A DNA stretch of 37,721 bases, taken from the NCBI GenBank assembly GCA_937902125.1, contig CALDIB010000090.1, forward strand, positions 1-37,721, written 5' to 3'. The notes under the pieces were generated by a model, which saw only the letters and a program-made list of their open reading frames with translations, ran no database searches and had not been told where the DNA came from. This DNA comes from an uncultured Treponema sp. (GTDB lineage Bacteria; Spirochaetota; Spirochaetia; Treponematales; Treponemataceae). The position numbers were made by a program, and so were the translations under genes. The number at the start of each line of letters is the position of its first letter. Position 1 is the first letter of the stretch. Shown piece by piece: positions 32,415 to 37,721 of the stretch.

Positions 32415-33995
32415 TCAAAGATTTTTTTTGTCCAAGCAGCCAAAAAGTACGCAGCTTTTTGCGGGAATTTTTACAACATCTTTTGACAGCGAGGCGCCGT
32501 TTTTTTGGCTGAACAAAATCCTGCAATTCTCGGAGCCTTGCGGCCTGGAAAGCGCCAGCTCCTGGTCAGAAAGGTTAAAGCAGCACCAAAGCTTGGACTT
32601 TTGGCCGCCATCAAAAAACCAAAAAGCTAACGCGGAATTCTTGGAGTCTTGCGCCAAAAAAGAGCCTTCAAAAAGAGTCGCGTTTTGACTTCTAAAGGCG
32701 ACGGCCTTTTTGTAAAAGTTTAAAATTGAGTCTTTGTCGGCAAGCTGCTTGTCGGCTGGAATTGTCTTTGCGTTGTATTTTGAGTCAATCCATTTTGTTT
32801 GAAAGCGGTCGCCGGATTTGGACCAAATAAACGGAGTCCGTATTTGCTCGTCGGGCTTGGCGCCGTTCATTCCCAACTCCTCGCCGTAATAAACAAAAGG
32901 AACTCCCGGCAAAAACAAATACATCGAAGCCGCGAGTTTTACGCAGTCAGGATTGTTCTTAAACTGCAAGGCAAACCTGTTTTGGTCGTGGTTTGTCAAA
33001 AAAGGCGCGTCAATAAAAGAGGGATTTTTTTGCGCGGCCAAAGCGTAGTCGTTTTCCAAACTTTTTGCCAGAGCGTTGTTATATGAATCCTTGTTCTTGA
33101 CCGCGGAGATTATTTTTGTTCCCAAATCAAAATGAAATGTAGACGGAAGCCCCCGCATGTAGTCGGCTCGGACGCCGGCCGTGTCCCAAACCTCGCCAAC
33201 CATATAAGCGTCAGGCTTTACGCCAAGAACATAGGATGTCATTTCCTTCCAAAATTGAACCGCCCGCTCTTGCCCGTCGTTTATGTCGTTAGGAAGTTTT
33301 ACCGCGTCATACAAATGGTTGGCGGCGTCAAACCTAAATCCGCTCGCTCCCCTATCAAGCCAAAAACTCAAAACCTTTTTAAACTCTTCGCGAACCTCAG
33401 GATTGTCGTGGTTAAAGTCCGGCATTCCGTGAAAGTATAGGCCGCTGTAATAAGAGCCGCCCAGATTGTTCCAAACATTGTGGTCCCATGCCTTCGCTCC
33501 AAAATTTATCTTTTGGTCGTCGGCGGAAGCCCAGCGGTACCAAGAATGTTTTGGGCTTTTGGGATCAATGGACTGGACAAACCATTTGTTGTGAACTGAG
33601 GAATGGTTCAGAGGCATATCCAAAATAACGGAAATTCCCCTGAGCGCGCATTCCTTGCACAGGCGCTCAAAGTCGTCAAGGCTTCCGTATTCGGGATTGC
33701 ATTGATAGTAGTCGTCAACATCGTAGCCGTGATAGGAATGGGACGGAAAAACAGGCAAAAGCCAAAGTCCGCTTATTCCCAAGCCTTGCAAATAGTCAAG
33801 CTTTGAAATTATTCCGTTAAAATCGCCGATTCCATCGCCGTCAGAGTCGGCAAAGGAACGAGTAAAAAGACTGTAGTAAACGCCGCTTTGAGGATGGACG
33901 GCTGGAGCGTCATTCATTTTTTTGCTTCCAAATTTTTCGCATGAAAAAAAAGCCAAATAGCAAAGCGCAAAAAGCGCCGCGAGCGTTCGTTCCAT
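32415..33995 (-). CDS. GH13 alpha-amylase-family lipoprotein
   Basis: The 526-residue protein has a lipoprotein signal (lipobox FFSC, Cys19) and a GH13 barrel: GVYYSLFTRSFADSDGDGIGD (38-58), LDMPLNHSS (125-133), FRFDAANH with nucleophile Asp223, MVGEVWD with acid/base Glu268, and FLTNHDQNR with Asp337. Then come GVPFVYYGEELGM and a small C-terminal beta domain. It should cleave alpha-glucosidic bonds of malto-oligosaccharides or related glucans at the outer face of a membrane; exact specificity is open. The start is ATG 33995, six bases after a TACAAT, so a leaderless mRNA is predicted. An earlier ATG at 34022 lies upstream of that -10 box. Confidence 0.93.
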   Translation of the reverse strand: MERTLAALFALCYLAFFSCEKFGSKKMNDAPAVHPQSGVYYSLFTRSFADSDGDGIGDFNGIISKLDYLQGLGISGLWLLPVFPSHSYHGYDVDDYYQCNPEYGSLDDFERLCKECALRGISVILDMPLNHSSVHNKWFVQSIDPKSPKHSWYRWASADDQKINFGAKAWDHNVWNNLGGSYYSGLYFHGMPDFNHDNPEVREEFKKVLSFWLDRGASGFRFDAANHLYDAVKLPNDINDGQERAVQFWKEMTSYVLGVKPDAYMVGEVWDTAGVRADYMRGLPSTFHFDLGTKIISAVKNKDSYNNALAKSLENDYALAAQKNPSFIDAPFLTNHDQNRFALQFKNNPDCVKLAASMYLFLPGVPFVYYGEELGMNGAKPDEQIRTPFIWSKSGDRFQTKWIDSKYNAKTIPADKQLADKDSILNFYKKAVAFRSQNATLFEGSFLAQDSKNSALAFWFFDGGQKSKLWCCFNLSDQELALSRPQGSENCRILFSQKNGASLSKDVVKIPAKSCVLFGCLDKKNL

Positions 33996-33997
33996 AA

Positions 33998-34778
33998 TTA
34001 AATTGTAAAGCAATTCCGCCAAAAAAGCAACCTCCGCGCAAAGGGATTAACTACAAATGTATCCTTTTTTTTTGTGGCATAAATTATTTGATTTTCACCT
34101 TCGCCTGTAATAATCAAATCCAAAAAATCAGCAACATCTTTTGGACTTAAATAAACATGCAAATGTAAATGAGCTCCATAACCTAACAAGCGTTTATCTT
34201 TATTTATTTCACCTTGCATATCATACCCCTGCCCCCAGCAATGCCCTGTATTGCCCGTATAACCTATGGTAGAATTCGGTGTAACACAACTGCCTACAGA
34301 TAGTTTTCCATGCTTTTCTGAAAGACGCCCTAGGTCAAGACGGTTTTGGACTTTCAGCGCGTTGGAATAAAGGGGCTCTTGTTCTTTGCCCTCATGCTTC
34401 CATTCAATCGTAACAACTAACGCATTTTCCGATGTCGCCCGGCAAGGGGTTGTAAAAAAATGGATTTGAATTGTCGTTGTTTGAAACGTCTGTCCAAGTT
34501 CCGCTTTCGCCGCTGTCAGACTGCCGCCACTGATACGAAAGGGAATAATTGGTTGGATCGCTGTCCGAAAGGCTTTCCGCGTCCGCAGGCTTTCCATAAC
34601 AGGTCGCCTCGTATTCGCCAATAAGGCCTTACCATTCAATTTCAACAGAATCGCCCGCCGACTTTGAATTTTGCTCATTTGACGGCTAAGAAGCGGCATT
34701 TGCGCAAGAAAACGCCAAAACGCAGGCGAAAACCAGAGAAAAAAACAGGAAGAACCTGATGATTTTTTCCGATTTCAC
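33998..34778 (-). pseudogene. decayed lipoprotein: Ig-like segment joined to the end of an M23 peptidase
   Basis: From GTG 34778 (Shine-Dalgarno AGGAGAG) one frame gives a lipoprotein signal ending LAFSCANAAS. It is then broken by TAG (34686-34688) and TAA (34629-34631), but continues as an Ig-like module (YSLSYQWRQSDSGESGTW, PGDIGKC) until a TGA at 34404-34406. A different frame then carries the last part of an M23/LytM peptidase (IGYTGNTGHCW, GAHLHLHVY) to the stop at 33998. The first metal-binding half of the peptidase is missing, and this part is visibly more AT-rich. Two foreign pieces seem to have been joined and inactivated. The amylase promoter lies in its 3' end. Confidence 0.7.
34002..34030 (-). 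promoter_or_regulatory. amylase promoter, leaderless arrangement
   Basis: On the minus strand TTGCTT (34025-34030), 17 bases and TACAAT (34002-34007) end 6 bases before the ATG at 33995. The promoter lies within the degenerate peptidase remnant. Confidence 0.55.
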
Positions 34779-34932
34779 TTGAAAACTCTCCTAAAAAATA
34801 TATGCTGATAAACACGCCGTTCTTTGCGGCTCTCCAACGAATGAAAGATATGCCTAAATTTTTAAATTATCCAGTAAAGGAATAGCGAATTTTTGCCAAA
34901 AGGTCAACAAAAAAAAAGAAAAAAGCTTGCGC

Positions 34933-34961
34933 TTGCAAATTTCCCCAAAATATGCTATAAT
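34933..34961 (+). promoter_or_regulatory. carD promoter, leaderless arrangement
   Basis: TTGCAA (34933-34938), 17 bases and TATAAT (34956-34961) with TGC in front (extended -10). The ATG follows 8 bases later with no Shine-Dalgarno. Confidence 0.7.
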
Positions 34962-34969
34962 GGCAAAGT

Positions 34970-35665
34970 ATGGCGACAAGAAAAAAGACTGAATATAAGG
35001 TCAAACAGCAAATCGTTTATCCAAGCCAAGGCGTTGGCGTAATCACGGACATTTTTGAAAAAGAATTCAACGGCGAAAAAGCCCTCTACTATAAAATTTA
35101 TCTTGAAGTTTCTGACATGGTTGTCATGGTTCCGGTGAACCACGCGAAGGATTTGGGAATACGCCCGATTGTGGAGGCCAAGGAAGCAAAAAAGGCCTTG
35201 AACCTTCTTAGCGAAGACTTTGAGCCCATAACTTCCGACTGGAAATTGCGCTACCAAATGAACTTGGAGCTTCTAAAAAAAGGAACAATAGCCGACATCG
35301 CTAAGATTGTCCGCTGCCTTTACAACCGAAGCAAAATCAAGGAGCTTCCCATTCAGGAGCGCAAGCTTTATGACAGCGCCAGAAAGCTTTTGATTGACGA
35401 AATCTCAATCGCTCTTGGCAAAGAAGAAAAGGACGTCGAGGGAATGGTTCACGCAAAGCTTGAGCCGCCGGGAGCCGCTCCAAAAATTAAGCGCCAAATC
35501 ATTCAGGACGACGACGACGACGATGTTTTCAACATGGACGACAACGACTCTAAGGGCCGCGACGACGACGACGATGATGAAGATGACGAGGACGAAGAGG
35601 AGTCGTTGGAGGCCCGCGCCGAGGAAGAGGATTTTGACGACGAGGACGACGACTTCGACAACTAA
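34970..35665 (+). CDS. carD: CarD/CdnL-family RNA polymerase-binding regulator with acidic tail
   Basis: CarD/CdnL proteins bind the beta subunit of RNA polymerase and stabilise open promoter complexes, often at rRNA genes. Residues 1-60 form the RNAP-interacting Tudor-like domain (KVKQQIVYPSQGVGVI, ALYYKIYLE, MVVMVPVNHA); about 65-155 are the helical DNA-binding part (LRYQMNLELLKKGTIADIAKIV). Unusually, about 174-231 form a tail of Asp and Glu, encoded in part by GAC repeats (about 35510-35640), which is not part of the core family. The start at ATG 34970 has no ribosome site and the promoter ends 8 bases upstream. It is followed by a truncated ispD, its usual treponemal neighbour. Confidence 0.93.
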   Translation: MATRKKTEYKVKQQIVYPSQGVGVITDIFEKEFNGEKALYYKIYLEVSDMVVMVPVNHAKDLGIRPIVEAKEAKKALNLLSEDFEPITSDWKLRYQMNLELLKKGTIADIAKIVRCLYNRSKIKELPIQERKLYDSARKLLIDEISIALGKEEKDVEGMVHAKLEPPGAAPKIKRQIIQDDDDDDVFNMDDNDSKGRDDDDDDEDDEDEEESLEARAEEEDFDDEDDDFDN

Positions 35666-35803
35666 AAAGGAGCCAAGGCGGGTCGCGGCGCTGGCCTTGT
35701 TGGCGGCCGGCTCCTCCCAAAGAATGGGAAGCCTTGGCAAAAAAGAATGGATGTCCTTGAACGGCGGCTCAGTCATTTCTGAGGCCGCCTTAGTTTTTCT
35801 AAA
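35666..35803 (+). pseudogene. ispD: N-terminal fragment of ispD, cut at a junction
   Basis: Right after carD a frame reads VAALALLAAGSSQRMGSLGK and then KEWMSLNGGSVISEA, the nucleotide-binding start of IspD (methylerythritol phosphate cytidylyltransferase, isoprenoid pathway). After about 45 residues the similarity stops near 35800 and the frame ends soon after; the normal protein has about 230 residues or more. AAAGGAG lies in front, but there is no ATG or GTG at the expected start, only TTG codons inside the motif. The remainder of the gene is replaced by recO sequence. Confidence 0.65.
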
Positions 35804-36349
35804 AACAATTATAAAATTTCAGATTTTGACGTAAAAAACTATCACCTTACGTTCAGAGAAAACATCTTTAAATCCTGTGCGGCGTCCCTTGCGGCTGAAC
35901 TTTGCATGAAAACTCATTGTGCCGGAAACAGCGAGCGCTGCTGGGCGCTTGTAAACGGTTTTATAGCCGGGCTTGATGCGTGTGAAAATCATGAAGATGC
36001 ATTTTCTGGCTTCATGCGTTTTCTGTGGCGCTTTCTGGAACTTATGGGCGTTCAGCCGGACGCGGGGTACTGCGCCCACTGCGGCAAAAAACTTTCTGAA
36101 GGATATTACAGTGCTGTAGATAACGGTTTTTCGTGCAGGGAATGTTCGGGTAAGGGTGGAACTTTTTATCTTTCAACTGCAGCCTTTGCATTTTTACAGG
36201 GAATTTCTGTGCTTTCGCCTCAGGAAGCAGTTAATGTCATGCTGACAGCTGAGGCTTGCGGACAGGTAAAGTCCCTGCTTTATTTTCTTCTTGAATCTGC
36301 ATGTGGAGCAAAACTTGTTACGCTTAAGACAGCTGCCGGAATCCTTTAA
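35801..36349 (+). pseudogene. recO: 5'-truncated recO (DNA repair protein RecO, C-terminal part)
   Basis: An open frame without its own start enters at the junction (about 35801) with KISDFDVKNYHL and continues to TAA 36347-36349. It shows the helical C-terminal domain of RecO and its zinc motif CAHCG...CREC (36069-36162). RecO loads RecA with RecR in gap repair. The N-terminal OB-fold, about 70-80 residues, is absent. The first ATG (35906) would give only 147 residues, so a functional protein is unlikely. Codon use is distinctly different from genes to the left (GAT rather than GAC for Asp), and the same as in rpoZ and miaA. Confidence 0.75.
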
Positions 36350-36401
36350 CTTTACGAAAACCGAGAGCAGAACAGACAAACTGAATGAATAAAACTTCTA
36401 T

Positions 36402-36430
36402 TTGACTGAATTACATAAATTTAATATAAT
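36402..36430 (+). promoter_or_regulatory. promoter of rpoZ-miaA
   Basis: TTGACT (36402-36407), 17 bases and TATAAT (36425-36430) precede a leader of about 70 nt with a small CGGTGG/CTGCCG hairpin and GGGTGG before the ATG. In contrast to the promoters left of 35.8 kb it drives a normal leader. Confidence 0.75.
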
Positions 36431-36508
36431 TGAAAAATACAAGCGGTGGAAAAATCTGCCGTGCAGTTCTTTTTGGACGGATAATATTCAATATTTCGGG
36501 TGGTAATT

Positions 36509-36715
36509 ATGGAATCCATTTTTCCTTTGGAACAGTTGATTGGTTTTACAGATAATATCTATCAGATTACTGTAGCTGCCAGTCGTCGTGCATATCAGAT
36601 GTCAAAAATTAATGATCAGGAACTGGAAAAAAACGCTGGAAAGGCTGTGTCTTTGGGAGCACGCCAGTTGTTCTGTAAAAAAGTAAGTTACAGAATTGAC
36701 GACGGCAATAAATAA
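36509..36715 (+). CDS. rpoZ: RNA polymerase omega subunit-like protein
   Basis: The 68-residue protein has the omega pattern: IFPLEQLIGFTDNIYQITVAASRRAYQ followed by KINDQELEKNAGKAVSLGARQLF. The central ASRRAYQ matches the conserved RAR-Q helix that latches onto the beta-prime subunit. Omega helps assembly of RNA polymerase. The start is ATG 36509, six bases after CGGGTGG; the GTG at 36500 lies inside that site. It ends 2 bases before the miaA start codon and is clearly cotranscribed with it. Confidence 0.78.
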   Translation: MESIFPLEQLIGFTDNIYQITVAASRRAYQMSKINDQELEKNAGKAVSLGARQLFCKKVSYRIDDGNK

Positions 36716-36717
36716 TA

Positions 36718-37713
36718 GTGCCGGTACCTGTTATAATTCTGTTTGCTCCAACTGCATCAGGAAAGACTGCTTTAGCCTTAAATCTTTTTGGTAAAAGCAG
36801 TCATTCTTTTTTTAAAGACCGTGCAGAACTTATCAGTGCCGATTCCATGCAGGTTTACAGAAATCTGGATATTGGAACTGCAAAACCGTCGGAGCAGGAA
36901 AAATCTGAACTGACTCATCATCTAGTAGATATAAGGAATCCGGATCAGCAGTTTACGGTAGCTGATTTTGTCTGTGAAGCTGACCGCGCATGCAGGGATA
37001 TCTATTCAAGGGGAAAAATTCCTCTTGTTGCGGGCGGAACGGGATTTTACATACGTAGTTTTATAATGGGGCTTCCTGTTACACCGGAATCAGATCCTCT
37101 TGTCCGTGAAAAGATAAAAAATCGTCTTGAAGCAGAAGGAAACGAGGCCCTTTACAGGGAATTGAGCAGCATAGATCCTGTAAGCGCAGAAAAAATCAAC
37201 GTAAACGATTCTTACAGAATTTGCCGTGCACTGGAGATTTACTATACGGCCGGAAAGCCTAAAAGTTTTTTTGAACTTAATTCTGTTCCAAGAAAAGAAT
37301 ATGAATTCTGTACAATTATTTTAGAGCGTGACCGTGACGAGCTTTATGAACGTATTAACAGGCGCGTTGATTTAATGTTTGAGCAGGGGCTGGAAGGGGA
37401 AGTGCGTTCCCTTATTTCCGGCGGCTGTACGGCTTCCATGCCGGGAATGCAGGCAATCGGTTACAGGGAATGGTTTTCAAATGATTTTAACACTCCGGAA
37501 GGGCTTGAAAAAATTCGCCATGAAATAAAGCGTAACAGCCGTAAATATGCAAAAAAACAGTATACTTACATGCATGATATTCCCGGAGCGTCTGTCGTTC
37601 AGCTTTCTCCGGATTCTGACGGAATTGCAGAAACTTCAGGAATATTTTTAAAGTTTCTTGATAAATTTTATTCTAAATCACTTGACCGAAGTTCTGATTT
37701 GGATAATAATTAA
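36718..37713 (+). CDS. miaA: tRNA dimethylallyltransferase MiaA
   Basis: MiaA adds a dimethylallyl group to A37 of tRNAs reading UNN codons. The 331-residue protein is complete: P-loop APTASGKT (10-17), ISADSMQVYRNLDIGTAKP around 40-58, HHLVDIRNPDQQFTVADF around 66-83, VAGGTGFYIRSF around 104-115, and PGMQAIGYREW in the last third. The start is a GTG at 36718, two bases after the rpoZ stop; the conserved N-terminus begins directly after it. Codon use fits recO and rpoZ and differs from the left part of the window. The dimethylallyl donor comes from the isoprenoid pathway that includes IspD. Confidence 0.95.
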   Translation: MPVPVIILFAPTASGKTALALNLFGKSSHSFFKDRAELISADSMQVYRNLDIGTAKPSEQEKSELTHHLVDIRNPDQQFTVADFVCEADRACRDIYSRGKIPLVAGGTGFYIRSFIMGLPVTPESDPLVREKIKNRLEAEGNEALYRELSSIDPVSAEKINVNDSYRICRALEIYYTAGKPKSFFELNSVPRKEYEFCTIILERDRDELYERINRRVDLMFEQGLEGEVRSLISGGCTASMPGMQAIGYREWFSNDFNTPEGLEKIRHEIKRNSRKYAKKQYTYMHDIPGASVVQLSPDSDGIAETSGIFLKFLDKFYSKSLDRSSDLDNN

Positions 37714-37721
37714 TAACACTT

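Noticed and set aside
35405..35776. Antisense frame opposite carD encoding runs of valine
   Set aside because: The valine runs are the reverse complement of GAC/GAT repeats in the acidic tail; there is no start signal and no family resemblance.
1..37721. tRNA, rRNA, CRISPR array, insertion sequence or integrase
   Set aside because: All gaps were read on both strands. No cloverleaf with the T-loop consensus, no regularly spaced repeats beyond two copies, and no transposase or integrase frame were found.

Overview
The window looks like chromosomal DNA of a treponeme (Spirochaetes; genus Treponema or a close relative), probably a gut or rumen type. The main evidence is gene order. alaS, a Tpn39b-like SurA-N exported protein, nusB, a TPR lipoprotein and groES lie in the order I remember for T. 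pallidum (TP1017 to TP1013). carD is followed by an ispD start, also as I remember for treponemes. AlaRS has the short form (607 aa, no C-Ala domain) known from spirochaetes. Lipoprotein signals are frequent. By eye GC is mid-40s percent up to about 35.8 kb and lower after that.

Layout. (1) 1-5450 is a ragged accessory stretch. It holds the end of an unknown protein, a small membrane protein, an SH3-like remnant, a large exported Sel1-repeat protein, a structured-RNA candidate ahead of a frameshifted PBECR4 nuclease-like gene, tiny truncated ORFs, a PH-like protein and a YD-repeat exported protein. (2) 5.5-9.1 kb has purD and, tail to tail, a type III glutamine synthetase. (3) 9.1-13.8 kb has two overlapping membrane GGDEF-EAL proteins, both with degenerate GGDEF and intact EAL. 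(4) 13.9-18.4 kb has an SDR dehydrogenase and a CUT1 sugar ABC importer (binding lipoprotein and two permeases, no ATPase). (5) 18.6-21.6 kb is a minus-strand run: clpP, a UPF0158-GNAT fusion, a stand-alone DbpA-type RNA-binding protein and an MBL hydrolase. (6) 21.9-26.6 kb has ftsH and a convergent pair of membrane-anchored exported proteins. (7) 26.7-32.4 kb is alaS, SurA-N protein, nusB, TPR lipoprotein, then groES on the other strand. (8) 32.4-35.7 kb has a GH13 lipoprotein, a decayed Ig-like/M23 pseudogene and carD with a long acidic tail. (9) At about 35.80 kb a truncated ispD runs directly into a 5'-truncated recO, followed by rpoZ and miaA. Codon use changes at this point, so it is either a rearrangement or an assembly chimera.

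Three patterns cut across the genes. Seven genes (purD, the GNAT fusion, ftsH, a binding-protein-like gene, alaS, the amylase and carD) have a -10 box only 6-9 nt before the start codon and most lack a Shine-Dalgarno, which predicts leaderless mRNAs. Other genes have normal leaders. Several intergenic hairpin families recur: TAGGAAC elements starting inside stop codons, and AACCTCT hairpins upstream of glnN and clpP. A strong promoter, about 200 nt of stacked hairpins and an intrinsic terminator abut the Shine-Dalgarno of the PBECR4-like gene; this is the best candidate for an undescribed RNA.

CDS coordinates include the stop codon. Family assignments are by motif recognition only; no search was run.
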